A stretch of 64,000 bases of DNA from DASRDR01 sp963812945 [NCBI: uncultured Candidatus Rokubacteria bacterium] (lineage in GTDB: Bacteria > Methylomirabilota > Methylomirabilia > Rokubacteriales): positions 124,001-188,000 of the forward strand of contig CAWEXD010000010.1 of the NCBI GenBank assembly GCA_963812945.1, in the 5' to 3' direction. The notes beneath the pieces are model-generated. The model saw nothing but the letters and a program-made list of their open reading frames with translations, was not told where the DNA came from and ran no database searches. This document shows positions 41,074 to 49,571 of this stretch, one piece after another. The position numbers and the translations under genes are program-made. Numbering within the stretch: the stretch's first letter is position 1; each line of letters starts with the position of its first letter.

Positions 41074-41583
41074 ATGCGAGTCGACCGCAGCGGGACGGTG
41101 GTGCGCCGAGAAGACGTCACGCCCCCGCGGCACGACGGCCGGCGCCGCGCGCTCGCCCGGCTCGCCGGTCTGGGCGCGCTGCTGGCGGCCGGGCCCGGCG
41201 CCGCGGCGAGCGAGACGCTGGGGGAGATCGCGCAGCCCGCTCAGCCGGGGCCCGAGGCCTTCATGCAGCGGGCGTTCGAGCTCCGCCGGCTCGCCCAGGA
41301 CCGCGGCGACCAAGCCTTCGGCGCCGTGATCGTCCGGGCGGGGCGCATCGTCGGCGAGGGCGTGAGCGCGGTGATCACGACCCCCGATCCGACGGCGCAC
41401 GCGGAGCTCCTAGCGATCCGCGACGCCGCTCGCCGGCTCCGCACCCCCGATCTGTCGGGCTGCGAGCTCTACGGCACGTCGCGGGCCTGCCCGATGTGCC
41501 AGGCCGGCGCCTACTGGGCGCGCCTCGCCCGGCTCTGGCACGGCACGGCGATCGTGGACGGCGGCGCGCCGGGGCTGCCCTAG
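41074..41583 (+). CDS. Nucleoside/cytosine-deaminase-fold protein with an apparent export signal
   Basis: 169 residues from the ATG at 41074 (AAGGAGG 6 nt before). The first ~48 residues hold [19 protein letters not shown] and AAASE, which looks like a twin-arginine-type signal with an Ala-x-Ala cleavage site. The rest is a CMP/dCMP-deaminase fold: AHAELLAIRDAA supplies the zinc His and catalytic Glu (HAE), and TSRACPMCQAGAY supplies the CxxC zinc ligands (usual form PCxxC). Guanine- or cytosine-type deamination is the family activity. An exported version is unusual, since nucleoside deaminases are normally cytoplasmic. It is followed 1 nt later by an SDR gene. Confidence 0.8.
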   Translation: MRVDRSGTVVRREDVTPPRHDGRRRALARLAGLGALLAAGPGAAASETLGEIAQPAQPGPEAFMQRAFELRRLAQDRGDQAFGAVIVRAGRIVGEGVSAVITTPDPTAHAELLAIRDAARRLRTPDLSGCELYGTSRACPMCQAGAYWARLARLWHGTAIVDGGAPGLP

Positions 41584-41584
41584 C

Positions 41585-42352
41585 GTGCGACGGCTCGAGG
41601 GCCGCGTGGCCATCGTCACCGGCGGCGCGAAGGGCATCGGCCGCCACTACGCGCGGGCGCTCGCCCAGGAGGGCGCCCGGGTGGTGGTCGCCGACATCGC
41701 CGACGGCACCGAGGTCGTCGAGGCGATCGCCGCCGAGCACGGCCCCGAGACCGTCGTGGGGGCCGTCTTCGACGTCAGCGACGAGGCGTCCGTGAAGAGG
41801 CTCGTCACGCGGACGGTCGAGCGCTTCGGTCAGGTCGACGTCCTCGTGAACAACGCGGCGCTCTTCGCGCCGCTCCGGCAGACGGCCTGCACGGAGATCG
41901 ACGCCAGCCTCTGGGATCGGGTCATGGCCGTCAACCTGCGCGGCCCCTTCCTGATGGTGAAGCACGTGGCGCCGCACATGATCGCGCGGGGGTACGGCAA
42001 GATCATCAACATCGGGTCGGGCACCGCCTACCGCGGGATCCCGTGGATGCTCCACTACGTCACGTCGAAGGGCGGCATCCTGGCCTTCACCCGGGCGCTC
42101 TCGCGGGAGCTCGGGGAGCACGGGATCCGGGTCAACACGCTGTCGCCGGGCCTCATCCTGAGTGACAGCCTCGTCGCGGAGAATCCGGAGCACGTCGAGA
42201 CGGCACGGCCGTCCGTGCTGCAGTTCCGGGCGCTCAAGCGCGATGCCTATCCGCAGGACCTCCTCGGCGCGCTCGTCTTCCTCGCCGGGAGCGACAGCGA
42301 CTTCATCACCGGCCAGACCCTCGCCGTCGATGGCGGATCGGTGAACACGTGA
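41585..42352 (+). CDS. Short-chain dehydrogenase/reductase (SDR), FabG-like
   Basis: 255 residues from a GTG directly after the deaminase stop. All classical SDR marks are present: TGGAKGIG nucleotide loop (about 12-19), NNA (about 89-91), catalytic Ser in INIGSGTAYRG, Tyr and Lys in YVTSKGG, and the C-terminal GQTLAVDGGS. It uses NAD(P)H to oxidise or reduce an alcohol/ketone. Substrate unknown. It probably shares a transcript with the deaminase and may be metabolically linked to the binding-protein-like and cupin genes downstream (100-nt gap). Confidence 0.93.
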   Translation: MRRLEGRVAIVTGGAKGIGRHYARALAQEGARVVVADIADGTEVVEAIAAEHGPETVVGAVFDVSDEASVKRLVTRTVERFGQVDVLVNNAALFAPLRQTACTEIDASLWDRVMAVNLRGPFLMVKHVAPHMIARGYGKIINIGSGTAYRGIPWMLHYVTSKGGILAFTRALSRELGEHGIRVNTLSPGLILSDSLVAENPEHVETARPSVLQFRALKRDAYPQDLLGALVFLAGSDSDFITGQTLAVDGGSVNT

Positions 42353-42451
42353 GGAGCCCCCGGGGGACCCGACCCCGGGCGGCGGTAGAATGGGCGCACG
42401 ACCGCCGCGGCGCCGGCGGGCCCCGGCGGGAACGCCACCGAGGAGAATGAC

Positions 42452-43327
42452 ATGCCCGCGTTCGTCATCGAGCCGCACTTCCGGCTCCAGGAGTGGGTCG
42501 CGCACGAGAAGGCGTACTTCACGCAGGAAGGGCTCGACTACGTCTTCCGCGAGCTGGTGCAGTCAACCGACGGCCGGATCCATGACAAGGGCGACCGGGT
42601 CGGCGCCTACCAGTCGCTCGAAGCCGGCCGTGCGGCCGACGTGAGCTGCGCGTGTCACTGGACGGTGGGCGTGGCGGCGGCGGCCGGACACGGGAAGCTC
42701 TATCCCGACGCCTACTCCGTCGCGCCGGCCGGGATCTTCGTCCCGGCCGGCTCGCCCGTCCGGGCGCCGGAAGATCTCGCCGGCGTGCCGATCGCGGTCG
42801 GCTACCAGTCCGGTAGCCATTACTCGACGATCCAGACGCTCGAGCAGTACATGCCCGCCGATCGGATCAACCTGTCCTTCAACGACGGCATGCTCTTCCG
42901 TCGCATGGAGCTCCTGATCGAGGGCGCGATCCCGGCGGCGGCGCTCTTCAGCGGCCCGTACTACTTCGCCGAGCAGCTCGGCTTCCGCAAGATTCTCGAC
43001 ACCGCCTTCATGATCACGACGATGATCCACGGCGCCCCGGATCCCGAGGATCTGGGCAAGTTCTTCCGCGCCCTCCGGCGGGCGCAGCGCGACATCGATC
43101 TCCGGCCCGACCTCTACACCCACTACTACCGGAACGAGTTCCCGGTCCGCTTCCATCCCTTCATGGACACGCGGCGCTGGGGACCGGGCGAGCGCCTCGT
43201 GTTCGAGCCCTACACGAAGGAGATCTTCGACCAGACCGTCGAGTGGATCGCCGCCCACGGCATCTTCGCCGATGGCGGCCTGGGCGCCTGCCGCTACGAG
43301 CAGGCGGTCCTCACGCCGTCGCCGTAG
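42452..43327 (+). CDS. Periplasmic-binding-protein-fold protein without signal peptide (NMT1/ABC-SBP-like)
   Basis: 291 residues from the ATG at 42452 (GAGGAGAATG area). It reads like a type 2 substrate-binding protein: FRLQEWVAHEKAYFTQEGL, APAGIFVPAGSPVRAPEDL, GVPIAVGYQSGSHYSTIQTL and MELLIEGAIPAAALFSGPYY. It lacks any hydrophobic signal, beginning directly in mature-like sequence, and no ABC permease or ATPase gene is nearby. A cytoplasmic ligand-binding or enzymatic role (THI5- or decarboxylase-like relatives exist in this fold) is possible. A cupin gene follows after 9 nt, so the pair is probably co-expressed. Confidence 0.72.
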   Translation: MPAFVIEPHFRLQEWVAHEKAYFTQEGLDYVFRELVQSTDGRIHDKGDRVGAYQSLEAGRAADVSCACHWTVGVAAAAGHGKLYPDAYSVAPAGIFVPAGSPVRAPEDLAGVPIAVGYQSGSHYSTIQTLEQYMPADRINLSFNDGMLFRRMELLIEGAIPAAALFSGPYYFAEQLGFRKILDTAFMITTMIHGAPDPEDLGKFFRALRRAQRDIDLRPDLYTHYYRNEFPVRFHPFMDTRRWGPGERLVFEPYTKEIFDQTVEWIAAHGIFADGGLGACRYEQAVLTPSP

Positions 43328-43336
43328 GAGGCTCCC

Positions 43337-43726
43337 ATGGAAGCGGTGACCGACGCGAGCCACCTCTACGAGGCCGAGCGCCGGGCCCGCCACGCCGAGC
43401 GCCCCGGCTTCCGCATCACGGAGCTGCAGATCGGCCCGACCCAGCAGGTGCCCTGGCACTACCACACGCGGATCCAGGACACCTTCTACGTCCTCGAGGG
43501 GCGGCTCCGCCTGTTCCTGCAGGATCCCAAGGAGGACGTCCGGCTCGGACCCGGGGAGACCTACGCGGTGAGACCCGGCCGCCCGCATCTGGTCACCAAT
43601 GCCGGAGACACGTCGGCCGTCTTCTTGGTTCTCCAGGGCATCGGCGAGTACGACTACGTGCCGCTCACCAGTGGGTCCGGGAGGGGCGGGCGCGCGGATC
43701 CACTGGCCGGTCTCGCCTCACCGTAG
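43337..43726 (+). CDS. Single-domain cupin
   Basis: 129 residues, ATG after GGAGGCTCCC. The first cupin motif is complete: PWHYHTRIQDTFYVLEGRLR (about 42-61), with two His and one Glu metal ligands. The second is PGRPHLVTNAGDTSAVFLVL (about 83-102), with its His. Small metal-binding cupins act as isomerases, dioxygenases or binding proteins; the sequence does not choose. It follows the binding-protein-like gene by 9 nt, in an apparent deaminase-SDR-binding protein-cupin run. Confidence 0.87.
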   Translation: MEAVTDASHLYEAERRARHAERPGFRITELQIGPTQQVPWHYHTRIQDTFYVLEGRLRLFLQDPKEDVRLGPGETYAVRPGRPHLVTNAGDTSAVFLVLQGIGEYDYVPLTSGSGRGGRADPLAGLASP

Positions 43727-43792
43727 CACGCGCCGGATCTCCGCGCCGTCCTTCCCGAGTCCCGGGGACTCGGCGTATAACTGTAGGCGCCC

Positions 43793-46765
43793 TTGTCCCC
43801 ACGAGGGTCCGGAGGCCAGCCTCGATTGCCGGCGACCGATCCGACGGAAGCGGGCCAGACTCATGCCAGCGCCCCCCTCGAGCCTCCTCGTCCGGGGCGG
43901 TGGCGGTTCCCTCTTCGCGTGCACATCGCGACGCTGTTCGTCGCCCTCATCGCCGCGGCCGGCCTCGCCATCGCCGGATACGGCTACCGCGCCACCTCGA
44001 ATCTCCTGCTCTCGGCGGGTGACGAGGAGTTCCGCCACGTCGCGGACCGCACGGCGGGACAGGTTCGAAACCTGCTCGCGCCGGCGCGCCTTCTGGTCGA
44101 ACTCCTCACGCGACACTCGCTCACGCGGACCGGCACTCTCACCGCGCGCCTCGAGGCTCTCCCTCTCCTCACCGCGGCGCTGGTTCGCCATCCCGAGATC
44201 TCGGCAGTCTACGTCGGCTTCGGCAGCGGCGATTTCTTTCTCGTCCGCTCCTTGAGCACCGCGGTCCGACGGGGCCTCGACGCGCCGGCGGACGCGGCGT
44301 TCCTGGTCCAGAGCGTGGCCGCGGCCGACGCGCCCGCGCCGGGGCGCTATCTCTTCCTGGATCCGCAGCTCCGCATCGTCCGGAACGACCCGCGGCCCGA
44401 CTACCGCTTCGACCCCCGGACGCGGGGCTGGTACCGCCAGGCCCTCGAGACCGCCACACTCGTGCGCACCATCCCGTACGTGTTCTTCACCACGCGCGAG
44501 GTCGGCACGACCCTCGCCCAGCGGAGCGACGGCAGCGCGAACGTCGTCGGCGCCGACATCACGCTCCAGGAGCTCTCTCGTCATCTCGCCCAGTCCCGTG
44601 TGACCCCCACGGCCCGAATCGCGCTCATCGGTCGGCAGGAATTCGTGATCGCCCATCCCGATGCCGCGCGTCTGGTCCGCCCGGGGCCGGGTGGCGAGCC
44701 CGGCCTGACGCGGCTCGGCGACCTCGGGGATCCCGTTCTGGAGCGCCTCCACACCACCTCGGGCGGCGCCGGGCGGGACCACGCCGAGTTCTCGCTCGAC
44801 GGACGGGCGTGGGTCGGGCTGGCTCGCCCGATCGACGTCGAGGCGGGGGACCCGTTGACGCTGCTGCTGGCGGCTCCGCGCGACGAGCTCGTCGCCGGCG
44901 CGCGGGGCCTGGCCCAGCGGCAGCTCGTGATCGGCCTCGCCGTGCTCGGGCTCGCCGTGGGCCTCGTGTGGCTCTCGGCCCGCCGCATCTCCCGGCCGCT
45001 CGAAACGCTCGCCCGCTCGGTGGAGCGGATCGGCCATGGAGACCTCGACACGCCCCTGCCGGAGGTCTGGAACCCGCTGGAGGTCGGCGCGCTCCGGGAC
45101 GTGACGGATCGGATGCGCGGGACGATCCGGGGACACATCGAGGAGCGGGCCGCCCGGCTCGTGGAGGAGCAGCGCCGCGCGCGGGAGCTCGACATCGCGC
45201 GGCAGATCCAGCAGTCGATGCTCCCCCAGGCGCCATCGGAGCCCTTGGAGGGCCGGTACGCGATCGCCGCAGCGCTCCAGCCGGCCCGCGAGGTGGGCGG
45301 TGACCTGTACGACTTCTTCATGCTGGACGGCCGCCGGCTCGTATTCGCGATCGCCGACGTCGCGGACAAGGGCATGCCCGCCGCTCTGCTCATGGCGCGG
45401 GTGACCGGGCTCCTGCGCGCGATCGGCCGGGGCGAGGCCGGCCCCGGCGAGATTCTCCGGGAGATGGACACCCGCCTGTCCCAGGGCAACGAGATGTGCA
45501 TGTTCGTCACGATGGCGTGCGCCGTGCTCGACGGCGAGAGCGGCGAGCTCCACTACGCCAGCGCGGGCCATGAGCGGCCGCTACTCCGGAGGGTCGGCGG
45601 CGCGACCACCGTGCTCGTCCTCGAGGGCGGCCCTGCCCTCGGGCTCGGGGCGGAGGGCGGGTTTCCGGTGTGGATCGGGCACCTCGCTCCCGGTGACGCC
45701 CTCGTCCTCTGTACGGACGGGGTGACCGAGGCCTTCGACGCGGAGGGCGTCGCCTTCGGCCTGGAGCGGTTCCGGCAGGTGGTGGCCGAGACACCGGCGG
45801 GGGCCCTGGGCACGCTCCCGGATCGGCTGGTGGAGGCCGTCGAGCGCTTCTCGGCCGGGGGCGGCCCGCGAGACGACCTGGCGCTGCTGGCCATCCAGTA
45901 CCTCCCGCCGGAGGTCGAGGTAGACGTGCAGGAGCCCGAGTCGTGGCGGCTCTCGGTGACGAGCGAGCCCGAGGCCGTCGGGCGGGCGCGGCATTGGATC
46001 GAGACGATCCTGCGCACGCGCGAGGTGCCGGGCTCGCTGATCCACGACTGCGCGCTGGCCACCGAGGAGCTACTCGCCAACGTCGTCATGCACGCGTACG
46101 GCGGGCAGCCTGGCGGCCAGGCTTTCGTCGGCGTCCGCATGCCCCCGGAGGAGATCCGGATCCGGTTCGAGGATGTCGGCCCGCCCTTCAACCCGCTGGA
46201 GCGGGCCGCGCCCGACCTCGACGCGCCCATCGCCGAGCGGCCGGTGGGGGGACTCGGCCTCGTCCTGGTCAGGCACCTCGTCGACCGCTGGGAATACGCC
46301 CGCGTGGGCACGACCAACGTCGTCACGCTCTACTGGCGGAGACCGGCTGCGCCTCCGGCGGGCGCGCTGCTCGAGCCCGCGGCACCGCCCAGCCCCGACG
46401 AATCCGCGGAGCTCGACATCGACGTCAACCGGCCAGGGCCGGCGGAGCGCCGGGTGACACTTCGCGGGCGCCTCGACAGCGTCACCGCGCCGAGGCTCGA
46501 GGCGGAGCTCGCCCCCGGGCTCGAGCCGCCGACCGTCACGTCGCTAGTGTTCCGGCTGGAAGGCCTCCGGTACATGAGCAGCGCCGGGATCCGGTGCATC
46601 GTCCGGGCGCGCAAGCTGATCGAGGGCCGCGGGGGGCGGGTGGCGATCGTCGACGCGCAGCCCTCGGTGCGGCGGGTGCTCGAGATGGTCAGGGCCGTCC
46701 GCGCCGATCAGGTCTTCGCCACCCAGGCAGAGCTCGACACCTACCGCGAGACCGGGCAGCGGTGA
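43793..46765 (+). CDS. Membrane sensor with RsbU-type phosphatase, RsbW-type kinase and STAS domains in one chain
   Basis: About 990 residues if started at the TTG 43793; a GTG at 43919 would remove the first 42 residues. TM1 is about 43-64, then a Cache-like extracytoplasmic sensor (~70-370), TM2 (~379-396) and HAMP (~397-450). The SpoIIE/PP2C domain (~465-702) shows LDIARQIQQSMLPQ, REVGGDLYDFF and GPRDDLALLA. The HATPase_c anti-sigma-kinase domain (~715-850) shows CALATEELLANVVMHAYGG. The C-terminal STAS domain (~870-989) has YMSSAGIR, with S929/S930 at the phosphorylation site. This packs the whole RsbU/RsbW/RsbV partner-switch into one polypeptide. No sigma-B-like gene is adjacent. Confidence 0.9.
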   Translation: MSPRGSGGQPRLPATDPTEAGQTHASAPLEPPRPGRWRFPLRVHIATLFVALIAAAGLAIAGYGYRATSNLLLSAGDEEFRHVADRTAGQVRNLLAPARLLVELLTRHSLTRTGTLTARLEALPLLTAALVRHPEISAVYVGFGSGDFFLVRSLSTAVRRGLDAPADAAFLVQSVAAADAPAPGRYLFLDPQLRIVRNDPRPDYRFDPRTRGWYRQALETATLVRTIPYVFFTTREVGTTLAQRSDGSANVVGADITLQELSRHLAQSRVTPTARIALIGRQEFVIAHPDAARLVRPGPGGEPGLTRLGDLGDPVLERLHTTSGGAGRDHAEFSLDGRAWVGLARPIDVEAGDPLTLLLAAPRDELVAGARGLAQRQLVIGLAVLGLAVGLVWLSARRISRPLETLARSVERIGHGDLDTPLPEVWNPLEVGALRDVTDRMRGTIRGHIEERAARLVEEQRRARELDIARQIQQSMLPQAPSEPLEGRYAIAAALQPAREVGGDLYDFFMLDGRRLVFAIADVADKGMPAALLMARVTGLLRAIGRGEAGPGEILREMDTRLSQGNEMCMFVTMACAVLDGESGELHYASAGHERPLLRRVGGATTVLVLEGGPALGLGAEGGFPVWIGHLAPGDALVLCTDGVTEAFDAEGVAFGLERFRQVVAETPAGALGTLPDRLVEAVERFSAGGGPRDDLALLAIQYLPPEVEVDVQEPESWRLSVTSEPEAVGRARHWIETILRTREVPGSLIHDCALATEELLANVVMHAYGGQPGGQAFVGVRMPPEEIRIRFEDVGPPFNPLERAAPDLDAPIAERPVGGLGLVLVRHLVDRWEYARVGTTNVVTLYWRRPAAPPAGALLEPAAPPSPDESAELDIDVNRPGPAERRVTLRGRLDSVTAPRLEAELAPGLEPPTVTSLVFRLEGLRYMSSAGIRCIVRARKLIEGRGGRVAIVDAQPSVRRVLEMVRAVRADQVFATQAELDTYRETGQR

Positions 46766-46830
46766 GCGCGCGGCGACGCTGACCGTCGTCGCCCGGCAGG
46801 CAGCGCGGCGCCGCCGGGCTCGCGGCTAGC

Positions 46831-47208
46831 CTAGTCGCTGCCGCGCGCCCGGCGCTGCATGGCGTCCAGGTATGCGTCCAGCTCCTCGGTGCTCGTGAAG
46901 ACGTCGGCCGCCGGCAAGGCGCGCACGATGTCGAAGACCTTCTGGACGGCCGGCTGAAGATGGGCCAGGGTCACGCGGCCCCCGCGCCCGTCCAGCACCT
47001 TCCGGGCCCGCACGACGGAGCGGATTCCCGCGCTGCTGATGTACTCCAGGGCGGCCAGGTCGAAGAGGAGGGCGGTCACGTGCGGCGCCGTCAGCACTCG
47101 GGCGACGCACGCGTCGAGCAGCGGCGCCGTATCCGTGTCGAGACGACCAGTGAGAACGACGCGACGACCCTCGGCTCCGTGCTCCGTGATCGCGATGTCC
47201 AGCGCCAT
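46831..47208 (-). CDS. STAS-domain anti-sigma-factor antagonist (RsbV/SpoIIAA-like)
   Basis: 125 residues, GGAGGAGAC before the ATG. STAS pattern: VVLTGRLDTDTAPLLDACV, ALLFDLAALEYISSAGIRSV with the Ser phospho-acceptor in YISSAG, and VRALPAADVFTSTEELDAYL. It is clearly related to the C-terminal STAS domain of the neighbouring convergent RsbU-type protein (YMSSAGIRCIV, then a similar AELDTY ending), suggesting duplication or fission. It is a likely soluble output or competitor of that switch. It is 45 nt downstream of the AI-2E family permease gene. Confidence 0.9.
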   Translation of the reverse strand: MALDIAITEHGAEGRRVVLTGRLDTDTAPLLDACVARVLTAPHVTALLFDLAALEYISSAGIRSVVRARKVLDGRGGRVTLAHLQPAVQKVFDIVRALPAADVFTSTEELDAYLDAMQRRARGSD

Positions 47209-47253
47209 GTCTCCTCCTTGCCGGGCCGCGCGGCGGTCCGGGCCCCGGGCCGC

Positions 47254-48366
47254 TCAGGCCCCGGCGATTGGCGGCGAATCCTCGGCCGGCCGCGATTCCT
47301 CCGCGTACCGGAGCAGCGCGATCACCAGGGCCACGATGACGGGCCCGAGGACCATCCCAATGGCGCCGAACGCCGAGAGGCCGCCCATCAGGCCCAGGAA
47401 GACCGGCAGCGTCGCGATCTGGGCTCGGCCCGACACGACCAGCGGCCGCAGGACGTTGTCCGCCATGCCCACGAGGACGATGGACCAGATCACCAGGAAG
47501 ATCGCCGCGCCCGGTCGCCCCTGCGCGAAGAGGACCGCGGCGGCGGGAACCCAGACGAGCGCCGTCCCCACCAGGGGCACGAGCGACACGATCGCGGTCA
47601 GCACGCCGAACACGACCGGAGACGGCAGCCGGACGATCGCGAAGCCGACCCCCATCAGCACACCCTGCGCCACCGCGGTCAAGAGCGTCCCCAGGACGAC
47701 CGCGTAAGTCACCGCGGCGAGGTGGCCCATCAGCGTCGTCTTCCGGCTCGGGTCCATCGGGATCAGGCGCACCACCCGCCGGACGAGGTCTTCCCCGTCG
47801 CGCAGGAAGAAGAAGAGCAGGAAGAGCGTGAGCAGGAACTGGACCACCGCGCCGAGGGCGCCGGCGAAGACGGCGCCGCTCGCCAGGACGAGCGTCCGCA
47901 GCACCCCTTGCCCGCCCTCGACCAGCCAGGACTGGATCCGGCCGGCGCTGATCGGGACGTAGGCGCCGAGGTCCTCGATCGCCTTGTCGAGCACCGGCAG
48001 CCGGAACAGGTCGCTCAGGCGCGAGATGCGGTGACGCTCGGCGAGCTCCTGGAGCAGGCCGACCAGCTCGCCGGCCTGGTTCGCGAACGCCACGCCGACC
48101 AGCACGGCCGGCAGCAGGATGAGGAGCGTGCTCGCGATGGTGAGCAGGAGCGCGGCCAAGCCAGCGCGACCGCCGAGGGTTCGAGTCAGCGCCTCGTTGA
48201 GGGGAGCCAGCATCAAGGCCAAGAGGAGGGCCCAGAGGAGCGCGCTCGCGAAGGGCTGGACCATCCGGACGAGCGCCAGACAGAGCAGGCCGCCGGTGAT
48301 GAGGGCGAAGACCCGAGGGTAAAAGGTGCCCTCGAACCGGTTCAGTGAGTCGGGCACGTCCGGCAT
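47254..48366 (-). CDS. AI-2E family transporter (PerM/YdiK-like permease)
   Basis: 370 residues with about eight helices. N-terminal ALITGGLLCLALVRMVQPFAS and C-terminal SLVPLVGTALVWVPAAAVLF, RPGAAIFLVIWSIVLVGMADN and LRPLVVSG are typical of the family. Members export AI-2-like signals, act in Na+/H+ exchange or have unknown cargo; the cargo here is not predictable. It lies between the Hcp-like gene (24-nt gap) and the STAS gene (45-nt gap) on the same strand. Confidence 0.92.
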   Translation of the reverse strand: MPDVPDSLNRFEGTFYPRVFALITGGLLCLALVRMVQPFASALLWALLLALMLAPLNEALTRTLGGRAGLAALLLTIASTLLILLPAVLVGVAFANQAGELVGLLQELAERHRISRLSDLFRLPVLDKAIEDLGAYVPISAGRIQSWLVEGGQGVLRTLVLASGAVFAGALGAVVQFLLTLFLLFFFLRDGEDLVRRVVRLIPMDPSRKTTLMGHLAAVTYAVVLGTLLTAVAQGVLMGVGFAIVRLPSPVVFGVLTAIVSLVPLVGTALVWVPAAAVLFAQGRPGAAIFLVIWSIVLVGMADNVLRPLVVSGRAQIATLPVFLGLMGGLSAFGAIGMVLGPVIVALVIALLRYAEESRPAEDSPPIAGA

Positions 48367-48390
48367 CGCTCCGGCGGCACGCGCTCGCCG

Positions 48391-48900
48391 TCAGCCTGCG
48401 AAGTGGTGGGACGCGCTCGCGCCGCTTCGCTCGTCCACGAGCTGGATCGCCCGATACAGGAAGGCGACCTCCTCGTGGAGACCGTGGGATCGCACGGCCC
48501 GCGAGATGCGCGTCACGAAGGCGTCCTCGAGGCGGATGGTGAAGAAATGCACCCCCTGCCGGTCGAACAGCCGGATCTCGACCAGGCTGATCTTCTCCCG
48601 GTTCACGAGCGCCCGGAACAGGGGGGGCGAGCACCGGTCGAGCTCCTTGAGCATGACGAGCGGGCGGACCTGGAGCGCGCCGCCCGGTTCCACGCCCCCC
48701 TCGGCCACCGGAAGGGAGATCTCGTCCGAGATGCCGAGGAGCACCTGCGTCCCCTCCAGGCCGCGGGCGGTGTTCCCGCAGGTCAAGGGGCCTTGCGCCT
48801 GAGTTTCGATGACCGCCACCATCGAGTACGCCGCCGCGGGGGCCGGGAGGGCGGCGAGGGCGAGGAGAACGAACCCGATCGCTCCGATCACGACACTCAT
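48391..48900 (-). CDS. Secreted Hcp-like protein 2
   Basis: 169 residues from the ATG at 48900 (GGAGGTGTCCC upstream). The signal peptide (GAIGFVLLALAALPAPAAA, cleavage near 24) leads into a diverged Hcp-type barrel: LQVRPLVMLKELDRCSPPLF corresponds to the KxxD-SPxLF strand of Hcp, followed by FFTIRLEDAFVTRISRAV, corresponding to the LxDVxVxS strand. No other type VI genes are near. It is the first gene of the Hcp-AI-2E-STAS run. It shares the fold and the export signal with 24742-25311, but the two copies are only distantly similar. Confidence 0.7.
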   Translation of the reverse strand: MSVVIGAIGFVLLALAALPAPAAAYSMVAVIETQAQGPLTCGNTARGLEGTQVLLGISDEISLPVAEGGVEPGGALQVRPLVMLKELDRCSPPLFRALVNREKISLVEIRLFDRQGVHFFTIRLEDAFVTRISRAVRSHGLHEEVAFLYRAIQLVDERSGASASHHFAG

Positions 48901-49234
48901 GGGACACCTCCGGCGCCAGAGCCCGTGCTCAGCCCCTCCCCGGGACCGCGCCCGAACCCTTTCACCATCGAGCGGTGGCGAGCGGTGGCTGGCGGTGGAT
49001 ACACATGCCAAGGGGGAGGGGCACTCGTTCCACGCGGGAGTGAACAGCGACACGCCGATGTCACGGTGCCGCGACGGACCCGCAGGGCGCGCGCGGTCGC
49101 GGCGGAGCCCGAACACGGACCGAGTGTCGGCCAGCGCCGAGATCGTGTCAAGGCGTCGCCGGCAGTGGCGCGGCGCCTCGCGACTTGACCGGCCCCGGCG
49201 TCACGGGCACCGTGAGGCACGGGAGGAGCGTCGC
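48901..49234. other. Divergent intergenic region
   Basis: A 334-nt spacer between the divergent Hcp-like and small hypothetical genes. RBS-like GGAGGTG and GGGAGGAG lie at its two edges. Open frames through it show no family similarity, and I could not identify a promoter pair or structured RNA with confidence. Confidence 0.5.
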
Positions 49235-49483
49235 ATGCGCTTCGTCGAAGAGCGGGACTTCACCTTGAGACTGGATCTTCGCTGCACGTTCGAGGACGGC
49301 TACGAGGGAGAGCTCGACGGCTACGCGTGGCTCCGCGAGTTCCAGGACCGCGTCCTCCCCGGGGTCGTGGACGCCGCCGTCCGCGCGATCCGCGCGCATC
49401 CGGGCTGGGCGGTGCGTCCGGGCAACCGTGGCCGGGCGATCGAGGACGAGGTCTCCCTGGTGGTGGAACGGGAGCTCGGCTGA
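49235..49483 (+). CDS. Small conserved-looking hypothetical protein (82 aa)
   Basis: 82 residues from the ATG at 49235 with GGGAGGAG 6 nt before. Acidic, soluble, mixed alpha/beta: MRFVEERDFTLRLDLRC, GYEGELDGYAWLREF and IRAHPGWAVRPGNRGRA. I do not recognise a family. Coding is supported by the RBS, balanced amino-acid content and a normal third-position GC pattern. It converges with the lipoprotein gene downstream (88-nt gap), so it is monocistronic. Confidence 0.65.
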   Translation: MRFVEERDFTLRLDLRCTFEDGYEGELDGYAWLREFQDRVLPGVVDAAVRAIRAHPGWAVRPGNRGRAIEDEVSLVVERELG

Positions 49484-49571
49484 CGCGGCGTGAGCGTGAC
49501 GGCCGCGCCACGATCGACCACGGCCGGCCAGGCTCCGAAAGAAGGCCCGGCCGGCCGCGGCGTGGAACTCG

